Notes: generated by a model not told the origin, from the sequence alone. A stretch of 64,000 bases of DNA from Cololabis saira (GCF_033807715.1 NC_084601.1:1-64000); one strand, 5' to 3'. Positions 12,801 through 26,900 are shown, counted from the first letter of the stretch. Numbers and translations are program-made.

Positions 12801-15800
12801 GAACAATCACTGACCCTGCTGGCAGGTTTATAATTGTTATTGGGTGCATTTTTGATGTGAAGGTAGCTTTTGCGAATGTGTATGCCCCTAATTGGGACGA
12901 CGAATCCTTTTTCAGACGGGTTTTTTCAAGGATACCGGATCTGTCTGTATATGAACTGATCCTAGGGGGGGACTTTAATTGTTGGATGAATCCTTCCTTA
13001 GACCGCTCCTCCCGCACCTCAGTTGCACAATCCAAATCAGCCAAAGTGATTGAAGCCTTTATGAGAGAGTTTAATGTGGTTGATCCTTGGCGTTTCCTCA
13101 ATCCAGGTAAAAGAGCGTACTCATTTTTCTCACATGTTCATTCTACTTACACGCGCATTGATTTTTTTTTAGTGACCAATAGACTACTTACTTCCATTTC
13201 GGACTGTAAGTATGATGCAATAGTTGTATCGGACCACGCGTCCGTCTCCATGAACATTTATTTTCAGAAGTTCAATAATATGAGGCCACCATGGCGTTTA
13301 GATACATACTTGCTATTGGATAGTAATTTTGTTAATTTTCTCAGTAAGCGGATTGATTTCTTTTTTCAAATCAACAAAACTCCAGAGGTAACAGCCTCTG
13401 TGTTATGGGAGACAATGAAAGCGTTTATTAGAGGAGAGATTATCTCCTATAAAACTTATCAAAAAAAATCTGCAAAGGAGAAATTAGCCAAGATATCTCA
13501 GCGCATTGCAATTTTGGACTCTTTGTATGCCGCCTCTAAACAACCAGATACCTATAAGGAACGCATGGCCTTGCAAGCGGAGTATGATCTCATTATGTCA
13601 CAGTTTACAGCTGAGTTACTACTTCGTTCAAGGTCACGATTTTATGAACAGGGAGATAGAACTAGTAAGCTTCTGGCTCATCGGCTGCGACAAATTTCAG
13701 CATCTCAGTTAATCCCTCGAATCGAAACTGGTGCAGGAGTGACGTCAGACCCTGTGGAAATCAATAGGACCTTCTTTGATTTTTATAAATTGTTATATTC
13801 ATCGGATTTTTCTCATGCTCCCCCAGATCTGCTCTCTTTCTTCGATAAAATTGACACTCCTACTCTGGACCAGAACGTGGCGGGGGGATTGGAGCGTCCT
13901 ATTACAGCAGGTGAACTTGCAGAAGCAATTAAATCGCTCCAAAGCGGTAAAAGCCCTGGCCCAGATGGCTTTCCGGCCGATTTTTATAAAGTATTCTGGA
14001 AGCAACTGGCTCCGCACCTGCTAGAGATGTTCACTGAATCTTTTACTTTGGGCACACTCCCCCACACCTTAAACCAGGCCCGTATATCGCTGCTCTTAAA
14101 GAAGGGTAAGAACCCCTTACAATGTGGTTCATACCGGCCCATTAGTCTGCTGAACGTTGACTTCAAATTGCTGTCTAAAGTACTGGCCAGACGCTTAGAA
14201 ACCGTTCTCCCCTCTATTGTATCGCTGGATCAAACAGGGTTTATTCGTAACCGACATTCCTTTTTTAATCTTAGGGGGGTATTTAATGTGGCTTATAGCC
14301 CTTCTCCATCTGCTCTGCCTGAAGCCTTGGTCACGTTGGATGCGGAGAAGGCGTTTGACAGAGTGGAATGAGATTATTTGTTTTTTATTCTGGGAAAATT
14401 TGGTTTTGGGGAAAAATTTGTTTCATGGGTTAGATTATTGTACGCCTCGCCACTCGCCTCTGTTAGAACGAATAACACAAATTCCGAATACTTTCATTTA
14501 GGTCGTTCTACAAGACAGGGTTGCCCATTAAGTCCTCTTTTATTTGCCCTTGTGATGGAACCTCTGTCGATCGCCTTACTGTCCAACCCCGATATTCGCG
14601 GTATAATTAGACATAATGTGGAGCTGAAGGTAGCCTTGTACGCGGATGATCTTTTGCTGCTTCTGTCTGATATAGCGCGTTCCATTCCTGCGGCCCTCTC
14701 GGTTTTAGATGCTTTCAGTAAGGTTTCGGGATATAAACTGAACCTTGACAAAAGCGAATTATTCGCTGTGAATAAGCAGGCAAGAGAGTTTCCACTTAGA
14801 CAGTTTCCATTTAAGGTCTCGAACTCTGGTTTCATTTATCTTGGTGTGTATATAGCTGACACACAGGCTTATCTTTATAAGAAAAATTTTCTCTCTCTGC
14901 TCACACGAATTAAAGATGACTTTGAGCGGTGGTCCCTCCTAAATCTCTCTGTTGCGGCTAGGATCAATACAGTTAAAATGAATATTTTTCCACGTTTTCT
15001 TTACTTATTTCAGTGCATCCCAATTTTTCTTCCTCTCTCTTTTTTTCGTAAGTTAGACAGCCTTATCCTGGATTTTGTTTGGAACAAAAAGACTCCTAGG
15101 TTGAGCCGCCAAGTATTACAAAGACCCAAAGTCGCAGGTGGAATGGCGTTACCTAACTTTTTATACTACCACTGGGCGACCACTGTTAGGAATTTAAATT
15201 ACTGGATTCAATACGAAAACATTGGGGTCCCCCCATCGTGGTTGGTCATGGAGGCGAACTCAGCTCATCCGGTATCCTTGAAGGCCTTGTTATACTCACC
15301 CCCTCACTCCTCTACCTCTGGTTTTGCTAAAAATGTAATGGTGGCCTCTTGTCTTAAGACCTGGGCTCAATTTAGACGCCATTTTGGCCTGCATAGATTC
15401 TCTGTCGGGGCCCCGTTGTCAGCGAATCACGCATTCCCGCCGTCTTTACTGGACAATTCCTTTGCTTTATGGGCTAGGCTGGGCATAAAAACCGTAAGAG
15501 ACATGTATGTTGACTCAATTTTTGCATCGTTTCAACAACTTGTCGATAAATTCTCACTCCCTAAGGGACAATTTTTTAGATACCTGCAAGCGCGGCATTG
15601 GGCCCGTACTGCATTCCCAGAATTCCCAGCTCTACCTAACCCTTCAAATTTTGAGATGTTCCTGAGACCTCTAACCTCACTGAGGGGGGCAATCTCGGTA
15701 ATCTATTCAAATATTTATGACCTTCATCTGGACTCCTCAACTACGCTTAAAACAGCCTGGGAAGCAGATTTAGGTGCGAAAATCCTCGATGAGGAGTGGG

Positions 15801-18800
15801 TGGAAGTTTTGAGAAGAGTACATAAGTCTTCAATTTGTGCTAGACATAGTTTTATGCAATGCCGGATCATACATCGGGCTCACTATACCAAAGCACGGCT
15901 CGCAAAAATGTTTGACACAGTGTCTCCTCTGTGTGACCGATGTCACCAGGCCACCGCAAGCTACATACAGATGTTTTGGAGCTGCCCCTCGTATAAATAT
16001 TAGTAAAACACTATTTTTTATATTATTACTTTATCTGTAACCATTCTACCGAGGTTCTAACCGGGCTGAGCACGGGACTATTTCTGACGTCACCACATTA
16101 CAACAGCTGATCTGTCGGGGGCGGGGCCGTCACCACCCTACTCGCCACTGATTGGTCGGGGGGCGGGGCCGTCATCACCCTACTCACCACTGATTGGTCA
16201 GGGGGCGGGGCCGTAATCACCCTACTCGCCACTGATTGGTCAGGGGGCGGGGCCGTCATCACCCTACTCGCCACTGATTGGTCGGGGGCGGGGCCGTCAT
16301 CACCCTACTCGCAACTGATTGGTCGGGGGGCGGGGCCGTCATCACCCTACTCGCCACTGATTGGTCGGGGGCGGGGCCGGCAGACGTTTGAATCAGGAAG
16401 CGGGAGTCAGCGCGAGAGCGACTGGCGGCTTGCGGCGATTTTATTATAAAAAAGGACAACCAATCAGAAGAAGGGGCGGGGCTAATTCAGGCCAATGAAG
16501 GTCAAGGACTCCATACAGAAACTAATGACACCACCCACGACTCTATGTCAAACCATTCAAAAGTTACAGCAGAAAATCGGGACAACCAATCAGAAGAAGG
16601 GGCGGAGCTAATTTTCACCAATTATGGTCAAGGACTCAATACCGAGTCCCATGACACCACCCACGACTATTTATGTCAAACCATTCAAAAGTTATGGCAG
16701 AGAAAAGTTTTCTAGGGGGCGCTGTTGAGCCGTTAGGCCACGCCCATTAATGCAAACCATGAAATATCAAATTTATCACCAAGCCTGGCTTGCATCTAGA
16801 ATTTGGTGACTTTTGGAAAACTATCAAATATGGACCAATCAGATGAAGGGGACGCACGCTTTTTCGCGTCTAGCGTCGCCACGGTAACACTTTTGAAAGA
16901 GAAAAGTAATGCGCGTAGTCGCAGGATGGAGACGCACATTTTGATGTATAACACACTTGGGGACACGTTACGGTTCGGGCCGAATTAACTGCCGAAGGAA
17001 TGGCATAAATTTCGCCAAAACGACACAATTAATTCAAAATGGCCGACATCCTGTTCGGTTTCGGCAATGGCTCCAAGAGACTTTTCTTTAAGTTGTGCCA
17101 TGATACAGGTGTGTACCGATTTTCGTGCATGTACGTCAAACCGTATTGTGGGGCTTGAGGCACAAAGTTTTCCGGGGGGCGCTGTTGAGCCATTTTGCCA
17201 CGCCCATTAATACAAACCATGAAATATCAAATTTATCGCCAGGCCTGGCCTGCATGCCAAATTTGGTGCCTTTTGGGGAACTATCAAATATGGACCAATC
17301 AGATGAAGGGGGGGTGGGCTTGTTGGCGTCTAGCGTCGCCACGGTAACACTTTTGAAAGAGAAAAGTAATGCGTGTAGTCGCAGGATGGAGACGCACATT
17401 TGGATGTATAACACATCTGGGTTCACGATACGGTTCGGGCTGAATTAATTCTTGAAGGAATGGCATATATTGCTCCAAAATTACGCGATTAATTCAGAAT
17501 GTTCAAAATGGCCGACTTCCTGTTCGGTTTCGGCCATGGCGCCAAGAGACTTTTCTTTTAGTTGCGACATGATACAGGTGTGTACCGATTTTCGTTCATG
17601 TACGTCAAAGCGTATTGTGGGGCTTGAGGCACAAAGTTTTTTCTGTCTGAACCAATCAGATGAAGGGTGGGCACGCTTTTTGGCGTCTAGCATCGCCACG
17701 GTAACGCTTTTGAAAGAGAAAAGTAATGCGTGGTGTCGGAAGATGGAGACGCACATTTTGATGTATAACACACTTGGGGGCACGTTACGGTTCGGGCTGA
17801 ATTAACTGCCGAAGGAATGGCATAAATTTCGCCAACATGACACGATTAATTCAAAATGGCCGACATCCTGTTCGGTTTCGGGCATGACGCCAAGAGACTT
17901 TTCTTTAAGTTGTTTACTGATACAGGTGTGTACCGATTTTCGTGCATGTACGTCAAACCGTATCGTGGGGCTTGAGGCACAAAGTTTTCAAGGGGGCGCT
18001 GTTGAGCCATTTTACCACGCCCATTAATGCAAACCATTAAATATCAAATTTTTCGCCAGGCCTGACTTGGGTGCAAAATTTGGTGACCTTTTGGGCATGT
18101 TAAGGGGGGCAAAAAGGCCATCACTTTGTCAGAAGAAAAATAATAATAATAATAAAAATTCCTGCAAATACAATAGGGCCTTCGCACTGCAAGTGCTCGG
18201 GCCCTAATTAAAGCTGCAAGCAGCGATGAATGGGCCCTCGCACTCACGGCCACCGCCCCCCATAAGCATATCAGAAAAGACACCAGCCACGACTTCCTAT
18301 GTCAAACCATTCAAAAGTTATAGCAGAAAAAAGGGACAACCAATCAGAAGAAGGGGCGGTGCTAATTCAGGCCAATGAAGGTCAAGGACTCCATACAGAA
18401 TCTGATGAGACCACCCACGACTCTCTATGTCAAACCATTCCAAAGTTATAGCAGAAAATCGGGACAACCAATCAGAAGAAGGGGCGGGGCTAATTAAGGC
18501 CAACTAAGCTTAAAAACTCATTACAGAGTCCCATGACACCACCCACGACTTCCTATGTCAAACAATTAAAATGTTATAGCAGAAAAAAGGGACAACCAAT
18601 GACAAGAAGGGGCGGGCCTAATTCAGGCCAATGAAGGTCAAGGACTCCATACAGAATCTGATGACACCACCCACGACTCTCTATGTTAAACCATTCCAAA
18701 GTTACAGCAGAAAATCGGGACAACCAATCAGAAGAAGGGGGCGGGGCTAATTAAGGCCAAGGAAGCTTAAGAACTCAGTACAAAGTCCCATGACACCACC

Positions 18801-20901
18801 CACGACTTCCTATGTCAAACCATTAAAATGTTATAGCAGAAAAAAGGGACAACCAATCAGAAGAAGGGGCGGGGCTAATTCTGGCCAATGAAGGTCAAGG
18901 ACTCCATACAGAATCTGATGACCCCACCCACGACTCCCTATGTCAAACCATTCCAAAGTTATAGCAGAAAATCGAGACAACCAATCAGAAGAAGGGGCGG
19001 GGCTAATTAAGGCCAACGAAGCTTAAGGACTCATTACAGAAGTCCCATGACACCACCCACAACTTCCTATGTCAAACCATTCAAAAGTTATGGCAGATAA
19101 AAGTATTCTAGGGGGCGCTGTTGAGCCGTTAGGCTACGCTCATTAATGCAAACCATAAAATATCAAATTTATCACCAAGTCTGGCTTGCATGCAAAATTT
19201 GGTGACTTTTGGAGAACTATCAAATATGGACCAATCACATGAAGGGGGGGCGCGCCTTTTGGTGTCTAGCGTCGCCACGGTAACACTTTTGAAAGAGAAA
19301 AGTAATGCGTGGTGTCGCAGGATGTAGATGCACATTTTGATGTATAACACACCTGGGTGCACGTTACGGTTCGGGCTGAATTAACTGCCGAAGGAATGGC
19401 ATAAATTTCGCCAAAATGACACAATTTATTCAAAATGGCCGACATCCTGTTTGGTTTCGGCCATGGCTCCAAGAGACTTTTCTTTAAGTTGTGCCATGAT
19501 ACAGGTGTGTAGCGATTTTCGTGCATGTACGTCAAACCGTATTGTGGGGCTTGAGGCACAATTTTTTCCGGGGGGCCCTGTTGAGCCATTTTGCCACGCC
19601 CATTAATGCAAACCATGAAATATCAAATTTATCGCCAGGCCTGGCTTGCATGCCAAATTTGGTGCCTTTTGGGGAACTATCAAATATGGACCAATCAGAT
19701 GAAGGGGGGGTGCGCTTGTTGGCGTCTAGCGTCGCCACGTTAACACTTTTGAAAGAGAAAAGTAATGCGTGTAGTCGCAGGATGGAGACGCACATTTTGA
19801 TGTATAACACATCTGGGTTCACGATACGGTTCGGGCTGAATTAACTCTCGAAGGAATGGCATATATTGCTCCAAAATTACGCAATTCATTCAGAATGTTC
19901 AAAATGGCCGACTTCCTGTTCGGTTTCGGCCATGGCGCCAAGAGACTTTTCTTTTAGTTGCGATATGATACAGGAGTGTACCAATTTTCGTTCATGTACG
20001 TCAAACCGTATTATGGGGCTTGAGGCGCAAAGTTTTTTCTGTCTGAACCAACCAGATGAAGGGTGGGCGCGCTTTTTGGCGTCTAGCGTCGCCACGGTAA
20101 CGCTTTTGAAAGAGAAAAGTAATGCGTGTGGTCGCAGCAGGGAGACGCACATTTTGATGTATAACACACCTGGGTGCACGTTACGGTTCGGGTTGAATTA
20201 ACTGCCGAAGGAATGGCATAAATTGCGCCAAAATTACACAATTAATTCAAAATGGCCGACTGCCTGTTCGGTTTCGGGCATGACGCCAAGAGACTTTTCT
20301 TTAAGTCGTCCCATGATACAGGTGTGTACCGATTTTCGTGCATGTACGTCAAACCGTATCGTGGGGCTTGAGGCACAAAGTTTTCAAGGGGGCGCTGTTG
20401 AGCCATTTTGCCACGCCCATTAATGCAAACCATTAAATATCACATTTTTCGCCAGGCCTGGCTTGGGTGCAAAATTTGGTGACTTTTTGGGCACGTTTAG
20501 GGGGGCAAAAAGGCCTTCCTTTTGTCAGAAGAAAAAGAAAAAGAAAAAAAAAATTCCTACAGATACAATAGGGCCTTCGCACTATAGGTGCTCGGGCCCT
20601 AATAATAATAATAATAAAAATTCCTGCAAATACAATAGGGCCTTCGCACTGCAAGTGCTCGGGCCCTAAAAATGTCATACGTTCTGGATTCATTACAAAT
20701 CAACTGAAATATTGCAAGCCTTTCATTATTTTAATATTGCTGATCATGGCTTACAGCTTAAGAAAACTCAAATATCCTATCTAAAAAAATTAGAATATTC
20801 TGGGAATCGTAATCTTAAACTGTAAGCCACAATCAACAATATTAAAATAATAAAAGGCTTGCAATATTTCAGTGGATTTGTATTGAATCCAGAATGTATG
20901 A

Positions 20902-20936
<35 letters not shown>

Positions 20937-23900
20937 TTACAGAAAATAAAGAACTTTATCACAATATTCAAATTTTCTGAGACAGTCCTGTACTGCATGC
21001 TTTAGATCTTTCCCCGGTTTACCACCTGATTCTAATTAAGGGATCAGAACGTCAGTGGCCTCCACACGTCTGTTCATGACACAGCCACGTCTATCAGGGA
21101 AACATCTAAACCCAGCCCTCCAGCATCCGTTATGTGCAGCCTTGTCTATACTTCAGTTGTACAAACAAAGGTCAAAATTGTTGAAGCCAGTGTATTTACA
21201 GACTCATTTGTACTTGTGTTTGTTATTTACTACCAATTTTACTTCTGTGCGTTTGCCTCGCACTTACCTGTCTGAGTTTTGCTTTTTGTGTCTTTTTGCA
21301 CCCAACTCTGAAATGAAAACAATTTTTTTTCATGAAAGTTATTTTGTTTTCTTTCACAGTTACATAATCTTGTCAGAAATCACCTGCTCAGAGTCATGAA
21401 TTTAAATTCAAACAGGCAAATGCAGCTATGGTGGTCTGATCCTTCTCAATAAACACAGATGTGATGACAAACAATAAATACATTCTACTGTGGTGCCACC
21501 TGGTGGTGGCATCATGAAGCACAGGACAGCTTAACTATCTAACCCAGTGGCTCCCAACCAGAGTAAAAGATAAGTGAAGGATAATGAATTAATCATTTCG
21601 ACAGCCGTTGGGCAGTAGAATTCAGTACTTCAGTTCATTTTGGTCAGAAGGCAGCAGTAGTGATATTTTGTAAGTGCGTCATACCGTTGTCTGTTACCGT
21701 AGCAAATGCATGATCTTCTCTCTCTGTCAGGTGATTGGCCATTGCATCTCCCTTTCGGGTGGAAAACGAACATGAGATACATTTTAACGCCTCTGACAAC
21801 CTGAAACAGAAAAAACGAACTCAGCATGTTTTTCCATTTCCTCCATATAAGCACAAATTAAACTGATTGATATAAAAGTTCTATATAAAAGTTCGGCCAC
21901 CTCATGTCTGACTTGAAGATGGTTAGGAACTGTGGGACTTTCCTACTGGTGCCATGGTTCCTGTTAAAACAAACATTTAAACAACACAGGAACAATATTT
22001 TAATTACAGAACCTTCTCGCAACAAAGAATTAACTATGATGGAGCTCTTTTAGTACGAACTGGACTCTGCAATGCTGTGCTGACATACTTGATCATGTGG
22101 TTGGCGTAAGCGGTGGAGCAACAGGTGACAAATCTGCAGAGTGAGCAGTGGACCAGTGATGGAAAGTGATACTTGAGATCTGGGATTGACTTCAAACACT
22201 CGACACAGCGTTTAGAGACTCTGAAACATGAAAAAAGACACATCTTAAATGATCCCGTTTAGCACAAGCCCCCTAAAAATGCCTTCTGAGACTCCTGTGA
22301 GGGAGTTTGCTTTATGGAGGAGGATGTTGCTCCCAATCCATCTTTTCTTGTTGACACCTTATTGATGACAAATATGTGTGAATATTGCAAATTAGGTTCT
22401 TATGATTCTAAAATGGAGCTTCCCTTCAGGTTCAGGTTATTCAGATGCAGAATAGATACCTGTCTGAGTTCAGCATGGACAGCAGCGGTCCCAAACTCTT
22501 CACCGGTTTCCTCTTGGGAGCCTCCTGTACAGGGGGCGGTGGGGGAACATCTACAACCTGAAAAAAAGGACAATAAGGGGAAGATGTCAATTTGTGGACT
22601 GACAGAAAAGAAAAAGCAGGGCAAATGAGAGCTGGCCAACAAGAAAAAAAAGGCTTTTATGCGTACATATTGCATGCTATATAGAATTATTAAATCAATA
22701 CATTAAAAAAAGAAAAAAAAAAACCCTGAAGCAAAAAAAGAAAAAGAAAATGCATTTAAAATGCTTATGAATACAAACAAACGCAAAAGCTGAAGTCCCT
22801 AAGTCCTTAAGAGTGACAGGTAAGTCAGAGGGACACAGAACATTAGAGTGTTGCAAGCAACACTGAAATATTCCTCTGCTCATCAGGTGTTTGAGGTGTT
22901 GGCGGACAAACCGCAGGTATGCAACATGATCTAATCTGGTCGGCCAATAGCAGACAGCCATGTAGCTGGTTTAGCGTTAAGCAGGGATGCACGCTATCTG
23001 TCAGACAGGCCACATTGAGATTCTTACTTCACCTGCCTTACTGACAGGACAGCGGCTTGGCCATATGTCTGCCTAACTGGAAATTAGAACCAACAGCACA
23101 ACACCTGAGCTAATATGTCAATCCACCACCAATGATTTCTACAAAAAAAATGTTCATCAAGGATTCGTCAAGGAAGAGAAGTTTTAAACACAACCAGTCT
23201 TATATCTCACCTGTAAGACCATTACCATGGAAAGGTTGTGCAAAAATAATATGAAAAAGAGGCGCAGAAGCACTAACACCAAAACAACAGCAGAGCACCA
23301 ATGTTCCTATTCAGCAAATAAACCGTAAAACAACATTTCTACAGGAGCAGGTGCACCATTTGTGCAATCAGTGGATTTTGGTCCCAACCACTTCACTATG
23401 TTCATGCAGCCTTAAATTTAGCTCCTGTAGGCCAATCCAAGTACATCTCCTACTATAAGGATGTGTTTCACCCTGTAAAGGCTCCTGAAAGCCACTTTTG
23501 CAGGGACATTCCCGGTAATGGAAATGCATCAATTATCCAGACCCTAAAAAACGACTCGGAACTCCCGCTAGTGGAAACGCACTAATGGCACTTTTACACT
23601 AGTACCTACTCAGCCCGACTCGACACGCCTCGACTTGCCCTCGTTTATTTTCGATACCCAGACGAGAAGTAGGAGGAAGCTGCTGTGACGTATTTGACTG
23701 TGTGATCTAAACGGAGAAGACAACAACACTAAAGATGTAGAACCTGGAGGAGATGATAGATGTGCTGCTGGGTCTGTGGCTTGTGTTCCATATCAAGTTA
23801 AAAAATGAGAGTGAGAGAAGATTCAAGCGGCAACGCTTTTTTTTTGTTAGTTTGTTTCTGTGCTGCTGAAAAGTCAGCTGGAGCCGTGAGCAGCTATGAA

Positions 23901-26900
23901 GAGACAGAGCTCCTGGTAGATCTGGTCGTTCCTTATGGCCCGTCTACATCCCTTTTTAATTCTCTCCTCAGCACCAGGTTTATGAACATCTGCACCTCAG
24001 AGTTGGATCATGAAACAGACTTCTGCTGCCGTTGCTGCTGGAATAAAATGAAGAAGCCACGAGTCGCTCTATCGCTGATTTCCGCCTCTTGACTCAGACG
24101 TCTGACTCCAACCCCCCGACCAATCGGTGGCCTGTAGTGTGATGACGTCAGATACAGCCGACTCAGCAGCTTAGAACCTCGGCAGAATAGTTACAGAAAA
24201 GTATCTACTCGGCACACCTCCACCCGCCTCCACCCATAGTGGAGAAGCGCAAAACCGAGAAGAGGCGGGCTGAGTAGGTACTGGTGTAAAAGCACCATAA
24301 TTGTTTTCAAAGAAAAGTAATCCATCTTGAGCTCTTTGTTATTGCAGGTCCTCCAGTGGAAGTCCTACATTTTTTGGCAGAAAAATGTATATGGCTGGAT
24401 TTCTGGATTTGTTTTTGCTGAAAACGCAAGTTAGCTCTCAAAAGTCTGTTTATCGTAGCTTGGTCTGGACCTCTGCATTCTTGACCAGTGTGGAATCAAT
24501 GTTACCTCATGGAAAACAGCCGAAATTCAACCTACCGCAAGACACTAAATCTGTAAACATTAAACTTATCAGAAAACACTTAAGACAACATCTTCTTGGT
24601 GCAAGACTAATGTAGACGTACCCTAAGCAAGACAAATACAGTATGGCATTCTGATGTCCAATTTTAATACTTGAAGATATTTACTTTAAAGTTACTTTAA
24701 TATTTATGTGCTCACCTTGCTTGGGACATATGGGCTCCTCAATCCATCTTCACTTTTTTGTCCTACAATGACCGAATATGTCCTGACAGTCACCTGCAGT
24801 TACGATACAACATTCAGAACAGTCAAAGATCTTTTGTCCAGCTCAAATAATCACTAGAGTTTAAACGATGGACGGTTTTCTGGCTATTGCTGAATATGAG
24901 AAATGCCGGGCTATTTTTCTTTTTTCTGCATACGATGAGATACAATAGGTTTAAAAATGACAATGCACCAATTTCCTAAATTTTGATCCCTCCCAAGACT
25001 GTACAGCATGAATGGAATTACTTTTAACGATTACCCAATAATAATGATAATATTTAACATAAAATGTTTATTTTCATGCCAGCTTATCAACACAGGTCAC
25101 ACTTTTGTGTGCGGTTACCGTGTTTCTTTAACTTTACTCACCAAGTCCTATTCAAATTGTTCACTTTTAAGTTAAATTTTTGTGCAATTAAGAGACTCAT
25201 TTTTTGCAGCAAGATCAGAATGTGAGTGAAGTAATGAGGACACAATTCAGGCATACACACGGCAGAGAGGACAGGAGTACCTTGGTTCCAGGTTTGAGTC
25301 CGCAGAGCTGCGGAGGTTTTACGTGAGTTTTGTGATGTAGCGTCCTGTGTTCAATACGTTCATTAAGGTAAAGGAAGAAAAGGCGACACTTATCACAGGC
25401 AAGCATATTTTTCCTCTAGAGACAAAGAAAAGACAACAAAACAGACACACTGAGGATTTGTTTTCCATTTACAGAGTGATACATCACTTAATGGTGTTCA
25501 TGCTGTTAATCTGCTTAAATGCATGTATCTACAATGTGCAACAGGTACAGAAAAATGTGCACAGCATGTACACCTGCTGCAGTGCTTACCTGGTGACGGC
25601 CAACGTGCTGCTGGTAGCAGACGCTACTGCGCAGCACTCTGAGACAGTACTGGCACAGCAGGTGCTTGGAATCTGCGTGAGCCCTCTTAAAGTGAGACCA
25701 GACATCGGAGTAGAAGGATGAACGAAAGCCACACACCTGCAAACGGAGAACGGAGCTCAGTCACATCATGTTAAGACCTTCATAGAGAGGATGACGTATT
25801 TCTTACACCCAGTCAGACCTGGCAGATGTAGGGCATCTCTCCTGGCCTGTGAGTGGTCTTCATGTGGCAGAGAAAGCTTGGTTCATTGTCAAAAGCCAGC
25901 TCGCAGATTTTACATGTCGCTAGAACAAGAAAAAGAATAATTCAATACAGCTGAGAGACACGAATGATTGTCATTTCAACCTGCTACAAAGACAGTGAAT
26001 AAAGGTCTGAAGCTTTGAGCAGTGTCTTCTTTACAATGAGATTTATAAACAACAGAACCAAGGTTTAATCAAAATAACTGCACAATATTGACTAACTAAA
26101 GTAGACCAGTTTATTTTTGCTTCGTTTGTGCATGTTAGTGGGAGGAAAATATTACTAATGAACATATTTAACACCAACACTTGCAACATGAGTGCTTAAT
26201 GCCTTGTTTTCCCTTATGCGAGTATGATGCATTTATTTCAAATATAAAATCATTTTTACCTGTCTGCTACTACTACTACTACTACTAACAACATTTAGCA
26301 GACGCTTTTAACCAAAGTGACTTACATCTGAGAGAACAAACGCACCATTTCGACTTAATTAGGGTTAAGGTCTTGCTCAGGGGCCCAAGTTGGTTCATCT
26401 TGGTTGCCATTATGGGGCTTGAACCTGGTCCCCCAGACCCAAGACCTAACCCACCTCTGCAGCCACTAGACTACCACTCCCCAATGTCTGCAGTGTCAAA
26501 CTCTAATCAATGTTTGCATTTCCATCAGAAACACAAGCATTGATTAGAAATCTTGAGTCAGAGGGGAAGTCAAAAAGTAGATTGTAACAGATAATCCAGA
26601 ACAGGGGTGGCCAACCCTGGTCCTCGAGAGCCACACTCCTGCAGGTTTTAGATGTTTCCCTGCTTCAGCACACCTGATTCTAATTAATGGTCCTAATTAG
26701 CTTGTCATCAAGGTCTGCACAACTCTGTTGATGACACAGGTACTTGTATCATGGTGTGTTGAAGCAGGGAAACATCTAAAACATGCAGGAGTGTGGCTCT
26801 CGAGGACCAGGGTTGGCCACCCCTGATCATATCTCTACATTGATACATTTTGCAGCATTAGGTCAGAAATTACCCCAGATAATTTAACCCTTTTACCAAC

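Larger units (their letters stand above)
10570..16005 (+). mobile_element. L1/Tx1-type LINE, 3'-truncated, inserted in the GGGCCC element
   Basis: Two frames in L1 order: ORF1 (10700-11569), a long T-rich spacer with tandem repeats, and ORF2 with endonuclease and reverse transcriptase (12515-16003). The 5' edge is approximate. The 3' end of ORF2, 3' UTR and tail are missing, and the sequence runs into a MITE fragment at about 16035. No RNase H is seen. Confidence 0.85.
9885..18206. mobile_element. GGGCCC-ended unclassified element, copy 1 (with nested LINE)
   Basis: It starts ATTAAAGCTGCAAGCAGCGA then TGAACGGGCCCTCGCAC and ends CCTTCGCACTGCAAGTGCTC then GGGCCCTA. The interior is built from diverged repeats. 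One module of about 130 bp includes ACCACCCACGACTTCCTATG and GACAACCAATCAGAAGAAGG. One module of about 450 bp includes GGCGCTGTTGAGCCATTTTG and GCGTCTAGCGTCGCCACGGT. A LINE and a MITE fragment (10570-16446) interrupt it. No transposase frame is seen. I recall similar repeats across teleosts but cannot assign a superfamily. Confidence 0.65.

Noticed and set aside
16075..16385. CRISPR-like array of direct repeats
   Set aside because: Units are contiguous without unique spacers, in vertebrate DNA; it is a minisatellite.
17100..20440. Many 60-117 codon frames such as [16 protein letters not shown] repeats
   Set aside because: They recur because the GGGCCC-element modules repeat; no start context or conserved domain.
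21630..21854. 74-codon frame over pogz coding exon 15
   Set aside because: Wrong frame; the correct frame in the exon gives the conserved finger CISCSF and GDAMANHL.
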